Positions 1-7,909 of a stretch of DNA of 33,094 nt are shown here, in pieces; within the stretch, counting starts at the first letter, position 1; each line of letters begins with the position of its first letter. The stretch is from a virus. The translations under genes and the position numbers were made by a program. Under the pieces are notes generated by a model. That model was not told the DNA's origin. It did not search any database and saw nothing but the letters and a program-made list of their open reading frames with translations. The DNA lies in the IMG/VR virus record IMGVR_UViG_3300010885_022219, positions 1-33,094 of that record; one strand, 5' to 3'.

Positions 1-438
1 ATATTGTTGATGTTTAATGATAGAATTAGATATTATCTAAGTCAATTAGATGCTAATTGTATATGCAACTTCAATGAATATTTCGAAGAAGAAATAATTA
101 ACGAAAAAAATAAAGTTTGTTCGTATTATAATTTCTCTGGTGCAGAGAGAAAAAATATTGATTTTGCTTGCTTATTCTCTTTCATGGATATGAGAAGAAT
201 ACAAGGTAATGTCACTTATAATATAAGCATTTATGATGAACTTTTTGATAGTTGTCTAGATCAAAAAGGAAGTGATTTAGTTACAAAATTAATCAAAGAC
301 AGAGTTCAAAAATATGATGAATGTATCTTAGTTATTTCTCATAAAAAAGACAGTATAAATGCCGCTACAGGAGATGTTATTTTCCTAGAAAAGAAAGATG
401 GCATAACAAGTAGATTGGATTACAATCCATTTCTATAA
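1..438 (+). CDS. gp46-like recombination endonuclease ATPase subunit, C-terminal fragment
   Basis: This is the C-terminal ATPase end of an SbcC/Rad50-type protein, corresponding to T4 gp46, which with gp47 resects DNA ends for recombination-dependent replication. An ABC signature-like segment (FSGAERKNIDFA) is followed by a Walker B strand (ISIYDELFD, where the usual E follows the D) and an H-loop-like ISHK. That order is typical of the C-terminal lobe of this family. The reading frame is open to base 1, so the gene begins upstream of the window; the in-frame TTG at base 4 is not a credible start. The N-terminal Walker A lobe and the coiled coil are missing only because of the window edge. 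A strong terminator follows directly. The signature has SGA rather than the usual SGG. Confidence 0.8.
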   Translation: MLLMFNDRIRYYLSQLDANCICNFNEYFEEEIINEKNKVCSYYNFSGAERKNIDFACLFSFMDMRRIQGNVTYNISIYDELFDSCLDQKGSDLVTKLIKDRVQKYDECILVISHKKDSINAATGDVIFLEKKDGITSRLDYNPFL

Positions 439-441
439 AAC

Positions 442-476
442 AAAAAGGGAGCAGAAATTAATCTGCTCCCTTTTTT
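442..476. terminator. Bidirectional intrinsic terminator
   Basis: An 8-bp GC-rich stem (gggagcag/ctgctccc, 447-454 with 463-470) is flanked by an A run on the left and six T on the right. It lies between the convergent stops of the gp46-like gene (438) and the leftward gene ending at 492, so it can serve both strands. Confidence 0.88.
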
Positions 477-491
477 AATCCTTACTTACGT

Positions 492-707
492 TTATTGTGA
501 TACGAATGCGTAGAGTTCTTCGGCTCTAGCCAAAATATCCGTGGTCTTCGGATATAAAGAATCTACTAACGTAACATCATAAACATGATTCTTTTTGTCG
601 GCATTTACTCTATGTGTGTCTAGCTTTTGGTGATACTGTCCAACCAAATCGCTATGTGCCATAGATAAAACGTCCAAACGAATTTCGTATGCGTTTTTGT
701 TGCTCAT
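492..707 (-). CDS. Small conserved phage protein of unknown function (71 aa)
   Basis: This is a 71-residue soluble protein with no membrane segment or catalytic motif that I recognise. It begins MSNKNAYEIRLDVLSMAHSD. A similar opening (NAYEIRLDVLxMA) is, from memory, widespread among small proteins of marine T4-like phages, but I could not search for it. It is one of the few genes here with a clear Shine-Dalgarno sequence: AAGGAG lies about 11 bases upstream of the ATG on the minus strand. An exact T4-type late motif TATAAATA lies further upstream (735-742 on the minus strand), giving a true leader of more than 20 bases. The gene is therefore probably expressed late. It shares a bidirectional terminator with the gp46-like gene. 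Confidence 0.7.
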   Translation of the reverse strand: MSNKNAYEIRLDVLSMAHSDLVGQYHQKLDTHRVNADKKNHVYDVTLVDSLYPKTTDILARAEELYAFVSQ

Positions 708-734
708 ATGTGTGTGTCTCCTTTCTACAAAAAA

Positions 735-742
735 TATTTATA
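735..742 (-). promoter_or_regulatory. Late promoter motif TATAAATA with a normal leader
   Basis: On the minus strand this reads TATAAATA, the T4 late consensus, 27 bases before the ATG at 707. Unlike most late motifs in this window, it leaves room for a leader with an AAGGAG ribosome-binding site. Confidence 0.55.
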
Positions 743-779
743 ACAATACATATTTTTTTCAACAAAATATTGAATTTTT

Positions 780-805
780 TTTAAATAGATATAAATCTAT
801 TTAAA
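780..805. repeat. AT-only perfect inverted repeat at a start codon
   Basis: ttaaatagat (781-790), a 4-base loop (ataa), and atctatttaa (795-804) form a perfect 10-bp stem abutting the ATG at 805. It overlaps TATAAATC (790-797), a possible late promoter -10 motif. No ribosome-binding site is visible here. It could be an operator-like palindrome or simply two overlapping late motifs. Confidence 0.5.
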
Positions 806-2025
806 TGATCAATACATTTAATCCTACAAAGCCGTTTCAGAATTTTGCGCCTGTTGTACCTCCATTTCCTAAGACAACAGTTTCTATTGGTAATTCTCCT
901 CCTCCACCACCAAACGAAGAAGCTCAGTTACCTAGAGTAATTCAGTTCGGAGCAGATTTGAGTGGATGTGGTTTATATAGGCTTGGATGGGTCAGTCATT
1001 TATTGAACTATCAAGGCCATATGATGGTTACTGATACTACTGTCATGGTTTTAGATCCTAGATGGTATGTAAATGTCAAGGCAGTTAGATTACAGCGTCA
1101 GGCTACTTCATCACAATTGGAGTTCGTAAAATTCTTAAAGGAAGTTCAGAAGGAAGTTGGATTTAAGATCATTTATGAAGTGGACGATGTTGTGTTTAGA
1201 GAAGATATTCCTGATTATAACAAGTTTAAAACTGCATTTACATCTGATGAAATTCGAAATAATGTAACGAGCATTATCAATATGTGCGACGAAGTTAGTG
1301 TAACTTGTGACTTCATGAGAGATTTATATAGACAACGCACAGGTAAGCAAGAAATCACTGTAATCCCTAATTTTCCTGCGAAATATTGGATCGGAAATCA
1401 TTTCAATCCAGATCGTATTAATGCTTTATATGACAAAAATAAAAAGAAACCTCGTATCCTTTATGCAGGTAGTGGTGCTCACTTTGATGTTGAAAATCGT
1501 GTCGGTCAAAAGGATGATTTCGAACATGTTATCAAAGCTATCATAGATAGCAGACACAAATATCAGTGGGTATTTTTAGGAGCATTTCCTCCTCCTTTAT
1601 ATCCCTACATTCAAAGCGGAGAGCTAGAATTCCATCAATGGCAGAGATTGTATGATTATCCCCAAAAGATTTATGATCTTGGAGTTCAAATGATGGTTGC
1701 TCCGTTGCAAGACAATTCATTCAATAAGGCAAAGAGTGATTTAAAATACATTGAAGCTTGTGCGTTTGGTTTGCCTGCTGCTTGTCAAGATCTCTGTACA
1801 TACAAAGATGCAGAAATTAAATTTAAGACTGGCGAAGAAATGCTTGATAAGATTCATAATGAATTATCAAGAGCAGGACACTACAAGAACAGTTCGTTCA
1901 AACGCCGCAAGGTTGCGGAAGATCGATTCTTGGAAAGAGATGAAAATTTAGGTTCTTACCAAGAACTATTTTTGACACCTTATGGTTCTAAGGATCGCAA
2001 ACATTTGTCTCGCTTTAATCCTTGA
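805..2025 (+). CDS. GT-B-type glycosyltransferase
   Basis: This 406-residue protein resembles GT4-type (GT-B fold) glycosyltransferases, which move a sugar from an activated donor to an acceptor. A proline-rich tail (residues about 19-36) precedes an N-terminal domain that starts RVIQFGADLSGCGLYRLGW. The C-terminal Rossmann domain contains RILYAGSGAHFD (a typical donor-domain opening) and, near residues 310-324, KSDLKYIEACAFGLP, the acidic-plus-glycine-proline signature of GT4 donor binding. Phages use such enzymes to modify DNA or virion glycans, or to alter the host surface; the acceptor cannot be told from the sequence. The ATG at 805 directly follows an inverted repeat and a TATAAAT element, with no ribosome-binding site. 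The polymerase promoter starts within its stop region. Confidence 0.75.
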   Translation: MINTFNPTKPFQNFAPVVPPFPKTTVSIGNSPPPPPNEEAQLPRVIQFGADLSGCGLYRLGWVSHLLNYQGHMMVTDTTVMVLDPRWYVNVKAVRLQRQATSSQLEFVKFLKEVQKEVGFKIIYEVDDVVFREDIPDYNKFKTAFTSDEIRNNVTSIINMCDEVSVTCDFMRDLYRQRTGKQEITVIPNFPAKYWIGNHFNPDRINALYDKNKKKPRILYAGSGAHFDVENRVGQKDDFEHVIKAIIDSRHKYQWVFLGAFPPPLYPYIQSGELEFHQWQRLYDYPQKIYDLGVQMMVAPLQDNSFNKAKSDLKYIEACAFGLPAACQDLCTYKDAEIKFKTGEEMLDKIHNELSRAGHYKNSSFKRRKVAEDRFLERDENLGSYQELFLTPYGSKDRKHLSRFNP

Positions 2026-2050
2026 ATAGGGTAGTATTGTGTGATACAAT
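2022..2050 (+). promoter_or_regulatory. Extended -10 sigma70-type promoter of DNA polymerase
   Basis: TTGAAT (2022-2027), a 17-base spacer and TGA-TACAAT (-10 at 2045-2050). Only 8 bases separate the -10 from the ATG at 2059, so the transcript should begin at or next to the start codon. This argues against translation starting at the GTG at 2041, which lies upstream of the -10. Confidence 0.7.
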
Positions 2051-2058
2051 ACTCTCTT

Positions 2059-5000
2059 ATGTTAGGATACAGAAATGCCGTCTATAATTACAAGAATCAA
2101 GTAGTTGATATCTACACTTGGTCAAATGCAGGAGATCGAATTGTAACTTCGATAGAATGTTTTCCTTATTTTTATTACGAAGATAATAGTGGCTCTGATA
2201 TTAGTATCTTTAACACTAATTTAAAGAAGAAACATTTTAATAATGTTTTTGATAAAAGTAAATTTTTAAAGGAACGAGGCTTAAAAAGAGTATTCGATAA
2301 TTATAATCCAGTACAACAATCATTAATTGATATGTACTGGAATTATAATGATACTGAAGATTTTGCTAAATTTCCATTAAAAATATATTTTATTGACATC
2401 GAAGCTGTTGGTAAGCTGGGCTTTTCAAGCCCAAGCGAACCTAATGATGAAATTAATGTTATAACAGTATACGATTCTTTTACAAATAAGTATCATGTTT
2501 GGGGCACAAAGCCATACACTTCAAAATCTGAAGATGTAGAGTATTATTATTGCAATACTGAATATATTTTATTAGAGAAGTTTTTAGACTTCTTGAAAAG
2601 TGATTATCCAGATATTTTGTCTGGATGGAATTGTATAAGTAATGGTCAATATGTATGGTTAAATGACAGAATCGAAAAAATAGATAATTTATCATATTAT
2701 TTGGATAATCACCCACTTAAAACATATGGTGGAAGGATAAATAATCATGCTATGACTGGAATAAAAGAAGAATATTGCGTGAAAACTGAATTGGGATATG
2801 ATATTTTATGTTCAGATAAACATAAAATAATGTGTCATTCTAAATTAGTTGATGAATATAAAAACAAAAATACTTTGGGTAAAATTATTGAAGAATTAAC
2901 TGTATCTAATATAAAAACTGTTATAGATAACAAAGAGAAAGATGTATATGCTAGGATTCATGTGGGTTCTAATATTAATGCTGATCTCACATATAGAGAA
3001 TTTTTGGTGGATTTTTTCGATGAAATCGAGGAGAATCCTTCGTTTGATTTCGCTATAACATGTGCTAAGTTAAGAGATAAATTAAGATCTAACGAAGAAT
3101 TCCGCAAATTAATATCACACGAAGAATATTATAATGGAAAATTTTGGGAAAGATCTTCGAATTGGAGGTATTCTATTGTTAAGTCATTTTTGAATCGAAG
3201 TGAAGTGATTGATTTTTTAAAAACTACTAATAATTTCGTATTTAACCCCAGAGGTCGCAGATATTCAATTGATTTGAATAAGAGAATACCAGAACAGCTA
3301 ATTCAATTACTTGGATATATATTCACCGATGGTTGTCTGGATAAAAAAGATAAAACAATCACAGTATCTTCTAAAGATTTTGATTTAGTGGATTCTTATA
3401 CTAAGATCGTATCATCATACGTAAATAAAACTTTATCATCACCCAAGACAGTTAATCATAAATTGGGTATATGTTATTCGAAGAAATTTAGTTTAACTAA
3501 TGAAATTGGTTTCATGCTTGGAATGATTTATAATAAAGATTTAGGTAAACAGCCAAATATTAGGCTGATATCTAGATTATCATATAGCCAATTCTATCAT
3601 TTTTTTGCTGGAATGATTGATGGTGATGGATGGATCGGGGAAAGTGCTATTAATTTATGTAATTTTGATTGTAAAAAATATAATTTTTTGTTGGATATTC
3701 AACAAATCTTGTTATGGAATGGGGTTATAAGTTATAAATCTGAAGATTATGTGTCCATACCAATGTTTAGTAAAAATGTCGAATTCGTGAACAAATGCGG
3801 AGAAATCATGCATAATACTGAAAGATCAGAAAAAATAAAAAATATTAAAGAATCTCCAGAAAGAAACTCAAGTAATAAAAGTATTAGGTGGGTTTTTGAT
3901 GAAATTAAATCGGATATTTTAGTGAAAATTAGATCAATTGAATCCACTGGTAAAATGGTTGAAATGTATGATATAGAGACAGAGGATCACGTATTTTTAT
4001 GTAATGGAATGCTAGTCCATAACTGTGATAGATATGACATTCCTTATATCATCAACAGGATGGAAAAGGTCTTAGGGAAAGAAGAAACGGACACAATATC
4101 TCCCTACAAACGAAGGTATACAAAAGTTTTTAATGGCAAGTTTGGTAAAAAGGAAATAGTCCATCGAATAGATGGTGTGTCGTGCGTGGATTATATGGAC
4201 ATTTACAAAAAATTCTGTCCAGTAAACCGAGAATCATATAAACTAGATTACATTGGTCAGGTAGAATTGCAAGAAAATAAATTGGATTATGGAGATCAGA
4301 GTTTGTATGAATTCATGATGGAAGATTGGGAAACGTTTGTTGACTATAATATACAAGACGTAAAACTTTTAGTAAATCTAGAGAAAAAATTACAGTATAT
4401 TCAATTACTTAGAATGTTGTCGTATATCGGTTGTACGACATTTGAATCAGCATTAGGAACTGTTGGTGTTGTTACAGGTGCTGCTGGAATAGAGGCTAGA
4501 AAGCGCAATCAAAGATTGTGTACTTTTGTAGTAGAAGAAAACGAAGAACCAAGGGATTTCGAAGGAGGATTTGTATTTCATCCAATACCCGGTCATCATA
4601 CATCGATTGTAAGCTTTGACGCAAACTCGCTGTATCCAAATACAATGATAACGTTGAATACTTCGCCAGAAACGAAGATGGGAAAGATAGAAAGTATTCA
4701 AAAAGATAAGATTTCGGTAAGAAACATTGATGGAGTAGTGATAGATTTTACGCCTATAAATTTTTTAAATTACCTCAAAAAGGAAAACATTTCTTTGTCG
4801 AAAGCAAACGTTCTCTTTTCGCAAAAGAAGAAGGGGATTTTAGCAGATTTGGTAGATATTTATTATAAGAAACGTGTGTCAATCAGACAAGATTCAAAAA
4901 ATTTAAAAACTAAATTAAAGAATGAAAATGAAATTGATAAACAAAATTTAGAAAATAAAATAGATCAATTAGATACAAAACAACAGGCTATTAAGATCTT

Positions 5001-6015
5001 TTTGAACTCTGTTTATGGTGCTTGTGCGAATAAATTTTGTCCTATTGGTGACGTAGATATTGCAGAATCAATAACACTGACTGGTCAATCGGTAATTAAA
5101 GAATCTAGAGAAATCTTCAAAAGATTCATAACAGAAAAAACCGGAATCTCCGACATTTCGGAGTTAAGTAAAGGTTTGATTGCAGGTGATACGGACAGTT
5201 TGTATGTATCTTTCGATCAATTAGTTGATAAGTTTTCGGAAAATAATAAGATCACTCCACAAGCTTACGAAATAGCGGAAGAGTTTCAGACATACTTAAA
5301 TGATAATATTAAAAAATGGGCCAAAAACATTTTAAATACTAAAGATTGTAGGTTTGAATTTAAAAGAGAAAACATGTGTGATGCTGGAATTTTCTTGGAA
5401 AAGAAGCGGTATGTGTTGCACGTTCTGGATAAAGAAGGAATTCCATCAAACAGTTGGAAATATACAGGCGTTGAAGTGGTTACAACCACAATGCCAAAAG
5501 CTGTTAAGCCATATGTAAAAAGTATAATAGAAAATATTATTTTAACTAAATGTGAATCATCCACAAATGATTTATTTAGAAAGGCTTATGATACATTTTT
5601 CCAAATGGATATCTCTGAAATATCAATCTCAAAAGGAATTAAAAATTTAGAAAAATACGAAGCATTGTGTGAGGATTTTGTCACTTGTAAAGGTATGCCG
5701 TGTCATGTAAAGTCTGCGTATTACTATAATTTATTATTAGATAAATTGGGCATAACAAACAAATACGAAAAAATTGTAAGCGGAGATAAGTTAAAATATT
5801 TTTATCTAGAAACACCAAACGTCTATGGTATATCTACCATAGCTTTTAAAAATAAATACCCAATAGAATTTAAATCTATATTTAAACCAGACATTTATAC
5901 AATGTTTGAAAAGGATATGTTCATGTGTATAGAAAGATTTTATAAAATAATGAATTGGATTCCAAGAAAACCTACAGAACAATTAATTTGTTCTTTAGAT
6001 GATATTTTGGGTTGA
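2059..6015 (+). CDS. 43: Family B DNA polymerase (T4 gp43-like) with in-frame intein
   Basis: This is the replicative DNA polymerase with 3'-5' proofreading. The 1318-residue precursor contains a 464-residue intein; after splicing the product would be about 854 residues, close to T4 gp43 (898). Exo I is FIDIEAVG (D113, E115). Exo II reads GWN/CDRYDIPYIINR once the intein is removed. Exo III is YNIQDVKLL. Polymerase motif A is SFDANSLYPN (D854 in the precursor), motif B is KIFLNSVYGA, and motif C is AGDTDSLYVSFD (D1044, D1046), so all catalytic residues are present. I chose the ATG at 2059 because a strong promoter lies just upstream and overlaps the alternative GTG at 2041. The next gene follows after 34 bases. 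Confidence 0.95.
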   Translation: MLGYRNAVYNYKNQVVDIYTWSNAGDRIVTSIECFPYFYYEDNSGSDISIFNTNLKKKHFNNVFDKSKFLKERGLKRVFDNYNPVQQSLIDMYWNYNDTEDFAKFPLKIYFIDIEAVGKLGFSSPSEPNDEINVITVYDSFTNKYHVWGTKPYTSKSEDVEYYYCNTEYILLEKFLDFLKSDYPDILSGWNCISNGQYVWLNDRIEKIDNLSYYLDNHPLKTYGGRINNHAMTGIKEEYCVKTELGYDILCSDKHKIMCHSKLVDEYKNKNTLGKIIEELTVSNIKTVIDNKEKDVYARIHVGSNINADLTYREFLVDFFDEIEENPSFDFAITCAKLRDKLRSNEEFRKLISHEEYYNGKFWERSSNWRYSIVKSFLNRSEVIDFLKTTNNFVFNPRGRRYSIDLNKRIPEQLIQLLGYIFTDGCLDKKDKTITVSSKDFDLVDSYTKIVSSYVNKTLSSPKTVNHKLGICYSKKFSLTNEIGFMLGMIYNKDLGKQPNIRLISRLSYSQFYHFFAGMIDGDGWIGESAINLCNFDCKKYNFLLDIQQILLWNGVISYKSEDYVSIPMFSKNVEFVNKCGEIMHNTERSEKIKNIKESPERNSSNKSIRWVFDEIKSDILVKIRSIESTGKMVEMYDIETEDHVFLCNGMLVHNCDRYDIPYIINRMEKVLGKEETDTISPYKRRYTKVFNGKFGKKEIVHRIDGVSCVDYMDIYKKFCPVNRESYKLDYIGQVELQENKLDYGDQSLYEFMMEDWETFVDYNIQDVKLLVNLEKKLQYIQLLRMLSYIGCTTFESALGTVGVVTGAAGIEARKRNQRLCTFVVEENEEPRDFEGGFVFHPIPGHHTSIVSFDANSLYPNTMITLNTSPETKMGKIESIQKDKISVRNIDGVVIDFTPINFLNYLKKENISLSKANVLFSQKKKGILADLVDIYYKKRVSIRQDSKNLKTKLKNENEIDKQNLENKIDQLDTKQQAIKIFLNSVYGACANKFCPIGDVDIAESITLTGQSVIKESREIFKRFITEKTGISDISELSKGLIAGDTDSLYVSFDQLVDKFSENNKITPQAYEIAEEFQTYLNDNIKKWAKNILNTKDCRFEFKRENMCDAGIFLEKKRYVLHVLDKEGIPSNSWKYTGVEVVTTTMPKAVKPYVKSIIENIILTKCESSTNDLFRKAYDTFFQMDISEISISKGIKNLEKYEALCEDFVTCKGMPCHVKSAYYYNLLLDKLGITNKYEKIVSGDKLKYFYLETPNVYGISTIAFKNKYPIEFKSIFKPDIYTMFEKDMFMCIERFYKIMNWIPRKPTEQLICSLDDILG
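2632..4023 (+). mobile_element. Intein with LAGLIDADG homing endonuclease in the polymerase Exo II motif
   Basis: The intein runs from Cys (first residues CISNGQYVW) to the C-terminal LVHN, followed by Cys as +1 extein residue, so all splice-junction residues (C1, penultimate H, N, +1 C) are present. Block B appears as GYDILCSDKHKIM and block F as YDIETEDHVFLCNG. Two LAGLIDADG-type motifs sit about 100 residues apart: LLGYIFTDGCL (intein residues about 226-236) and FFAGMIDGDGW (about 324-334). Acidic catalytic residues are present in both, so the endonuclease may be active. Removal joins GWN to CDRYDIPYIINR, restoring a standard Exo II motif. The protein is therefore a contiguous, potentially self-splicing intein rather than a split one. 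Confidence 0.92.
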
Positions 6016-6039
6016 TTTTTTAATATTATATGGTAAAAT
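6012..6039 (+). promoter_or_regulatory. Extended -10 promoter of the 6050 gene
   Basis: TTGATT (6012-6017), 16-base spacer ending in TGG, and TAAAAT (6034-6039). The -10 ends 10 bases before the ATG at 6050. The -35 overlaps the polymerase stop codon. Confidence 0.6.
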
Positions 6040-6049
6040 AATTACTCAT

Positions 6050-6394
6050 ATGAATATTACTACATTTATTGATGCAATCGGGAGAAACATTATCGGTGAA
6101 CAAGTAACGAGGACACAAACACTTCTTACTGTCAAGAATCCAGCCATGATTAACGTTTCTCAGGCCCAGAATGGTCAACTTCAAGTACAACTAATTCCTT
6201 TGTTTTTTGCTGAATTTATTTCAGAATCTGCAAGGGCTGAAGGTAGCACATGGGACTTTAACACTGCAACAATTACACAAGGTACAGTTGAGGTCGATTC
6301 TCGTCTTGCTGAACAATATACCAGAGTGTTTAACGTTGCGCCTCCTACACCTGAAGGTGCTGGCGAAAATGTAGTTAAATTGTTTGACGAATAA
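6050..6394 (+). CDS. Conserved small protein between polymerase and uvsX (114 aa)
   Basis: A 114-residue soluble protein starting MNITTFIDAIGRNIIGEQ, with a central segment QLQVQLIPLFFAEFISESA and the C-terminal EQYTRVFNV. From memory, marine T4-like phages carry a similar small protein of unknown function in this same place between gene 43 and uvsX, so a role linked to replication or recombination is plausible but unproven. No catalytic motif is visible. I chose the ATG at 6050 because the upstream in-frame ATG (5999) would overlap the polymerase gene and lies upstream of the gene's own promoter. Its promoter class groups it with the replication genes. A strong terminator follows. Confidence 0.75.
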   Translation: MNITTFIDAIGRNIIGEQVTRTQTLLTVKNPAMINVSQAQNGQLQVQLIPLFFAEFISESARAEGSTWDFNTATITQGTVEVDSRLAEQYTRVFNVAPPTPEGAGENVVKLFDE

Positions 6395-6416
6395 TTTCTA
6401 TTCTTCCATAGAAAAC

Positions 6417-6450
6417 AAAAAAGCCACTATTTTTAATAGTGGCTTTTTTT
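6417..6450 (+). terminator. Intrinsic terminator before uvsX
   Basis: A 9-bp stem (gccactatt/aatagtggc, 6423-6431 with 6435-6443), 3-base loop and seven T. It ends the 6050 transcription unit, so uvsX depends on its own promoter directly downstream. Confidence 0.9.
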
Positions 6451-6455
6451 ATGTA

Positions 6456-6483
6456 TTGCTTTTTATATAATTTGTGGTATAAT
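6456..6483 (+). promoter_or_regulatory. Extended -10 promoter of uvsX
   Basis: TTGCTT (6456-6461), 16-base spacer ending in TGG, and a perfect TATAAT (6478-6483). Only 8 bases (tcttttct) separate it from the ATG at 6492, and there is no ribosome-binding site. This is the clearest candidate for a leaderless transcript in the window. Confidence 0.8.
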
Positions 6484-6491
6484 TCTTTTCT

Positions 6492-7625
6492 ATGGATAAA
6501 GAAATACTTAAAGCCTTGAAGGTGTTAGAAGAGGGAAATCCTTTCGCTTCGTTTTTAAAAGATTCTTCGTTGAGTCGTGTAGATAAGTGGTTTAGTACTG
6601 GAAGTTATGTTTTAGATGGTATCATTAGTGCTAGAATGATAAATGGTGGTATTCCTAGTGGTCGTTTGACTGTGTTTTATGGTGAGAGCATGACATACAA
6701 GTCATCGTTAACACAAAAGATTTTAGCGAATGCTCAGAAAGCTGGAATTATTCCAGTTATTTTTGATAGTGAAAATGCTATTGATGCTGAAGGTGCGGAA
6801 AGATTAGGTTTAGATACCTCTAAGATAATGCATGTTCCTATTTTTAATATAGAACAATGTAGAAATAGTTTATTTAAATTTTTAACTTCAGTAAAAGAAA
6901 AGGGATTAGAAGGTAAGTTTATTATCGCAATTGATTCTTTAGGGAATTTAGAAAGTGCAATAGAGACGGCTAGAATTGAAAAGGATTCAGTAAGTGTAGA
7001 TATGGGGTCTAGGGCGAGAGCTATTAAGTCTTTACTCAGAACGGCTACTCAATTATCTGCACAAACTAAAACTGCGATTATCATAACCAATCATTTGTAT
7101 GATAATCCCGGCGATTTACATCCTTCTTTGGTTAAGAATATGCCCGGTGGTAAAGCTTGTGTATATTTGCCATCTGTTTCCGTACAATTGATGAGGAAGC
7201 CAGTAAAGGAAGATGTTATTAAATCAGATTCTGGTGGTCTTGCTGTATTACAGAGAAATTATGTAGGGATTATTATTCGTGCGCTTACGGCTAAAAATAG
7301 GTTTGTTAAACAGTATTTAGAAGGAGAGATTTATGTTTCGTTTGAAAATGGTGCTGATAAGTATCACGGTCTTTTAGATATTGCAGTAGGATTAGGTATT
7401 ATAGAACAAACTGGTTCTACATACTTATTTAATGGTGAGAAGCTAGGATATGCGAAAAGTTTTGTAAATAAACAATCTTTTTGGGATGCCATTATTCCAT
7501 TGATAGAAAAAAGAATTAAAACCGAATGGGCTTATTCTTCTGAGCAAGAAAAAGAAAATAATAAGATGGAAAAGATGATCGAAGAAGAAATTGACGAAGA
7601 AACTAAAGATGAAATTGAAAAATAA
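6492..7625 (+). CDS. uvsX: UvsX, RecA-like recombinase
   Basis: This is the phage RecA homologue, which forms filaments on ssDNA and drives strand exchange for recombination-dependent replication and repair. The Walker A region is GESMTYKSS (residues 64-72); like T4 UvsX it deviates from the GxxxxGKT consensus in having an aromatic residue where the second glycine would be. The FDSENAID segment holds the likely catalytic glutamate (E94), and Walker B is FIIAIDSLG (D148). The protein has 377 residues (T4 UvsX 391). It ends in a strongly acidic, lysine-containing tail (EEEIDEETKDEIEK), as RecA-family proteins often do. It has its own extended -10 promoter and follows a terminator. Confidence 0.95.
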   Translation: MDKEILKALKVLEEGNPFASFLKDSSLSRVDKWFSTGSYVLDGIISARMINGGIPSGRLTVFYGESMTYKSSLTQKILANAQKAGIIPVIFDSENAIDAEGAERLGLDTSKIMHVPIFNIEQCRNSLFKFLTSVKEKGLEGKFIIAIDSLGNLESAIETARIEKDSVSVDMGSRARAIKSLLRTATQLSAQTKTAIIITNHLYDNPGDLHPSLVKNMPGGKACVYLPSVSVQLMRKPVKEDVIKSDSGGLAVLQRNYVGIIIRALTAKNRFVKQYLEGEIYVSFENGADKYHGLLDIAVGLGIIEQTGSTYLFNGEKLGYAKSFVNKQSFWDAIIPLIEKRIKTEWAYSSEQEKENNKMEKMIEEEIDEETKDEIEK

Positions 7626-7642
7626 TTAAAGTATGGTTAAAT
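7615..7642 (+). promoter_or_regulatory. Extended -10 promoter of the 7649 gene
   Basis: TTGAAA (7615-7620), 16-base spacer ending in TGG, and TTAAAT (7637-7642), 6 bases before the ATG at 7649. The -35 lies in the last codons of uvsX. The -10 also resembles the late motif (TTAAATA), so the class is slightly ambiguous. Confidence 0.5.
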
Positions 7643-7648
7643 AGTTTT

Positions 7649-7876
7649 ATGTTAAACGACATAAATACCGTATCCAGTCTATTATTCACAGAGTTTTCAA
7701 AACTTGGAAAATATGTTGCAGTACATGCAGAAGGAAATATTCTCCACATTAAACTACAAAATTCTCAAACTAGAATTTTAAACTGGCAAACAGTTCCTCT
7801 GGAGGAAATTTTAAGTACGGCAAAAGGTTTAACCTTAAACGAAAATTATAAAGGAAGCGTTCTGCTTCACGGATAA
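7649..7876 (+). CDS. Small protein of unknown function downstream of uvsX (75 aa)
   Basis: A 75-residue soluble protein, MLNDINTVSSLLFTEFSKLG at its start, that I do not recognise. No membrane segment, cysteine cluster or catalytic motif is visible. It follows uvsX by 23 bases, with a TGG-TTAAAT promoter element ending 6 bases before the ATG and no ribosome-binding site, so its promoter type groups it tentatively with the replication genes. A strong bidirectional terminator directly after it ends the rightward unit. Confidence 0.65.
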   Translation: MLNDINTVSSLLFTEFSKLGKYVAVHAEGNILHIKLQNSQTRILNWQTVPLEEILSTAKGLTLNENYKGSVLLHG

Positions 7877-7909
7877 AAAAAATGCCACCTTTTTGGTGGC
7901 ATTTTTTTT
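7875..7909. terminator. Bidirectional terminator between convergent genes
   Basis: aatgccacc and ggtggcatt form a stem with a 5-T loop, extended by an A run on the left and a T run on the right into a near-perfect 15-bp stem. It sits between convergent genes and includes part of the stop codon of the leftward gene (7908-7910). Confidence 0.9.

Noticed and set aside
2041-2058. GTG at 2041 as polymerase start
   Set aside because: It lies upstream of a strong -10 (TACAAT 2045-2050), so the main transcript would not contain it; the ATG at 2059 is preferred.
2480-5564. Leftward ORFs inside the polymerase gene
   Set aside because: They are antisense to conserved polymerase or intein sequence and have no promoter or family-like features.
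5999-6049. Upstream ATG at 5999 for the 114-residue conserved gene
   Set aside because: It overlaps the polymerase gene, adds a hydrophobic extension unlike the rest, and lies upstream of the gene's own promoter.
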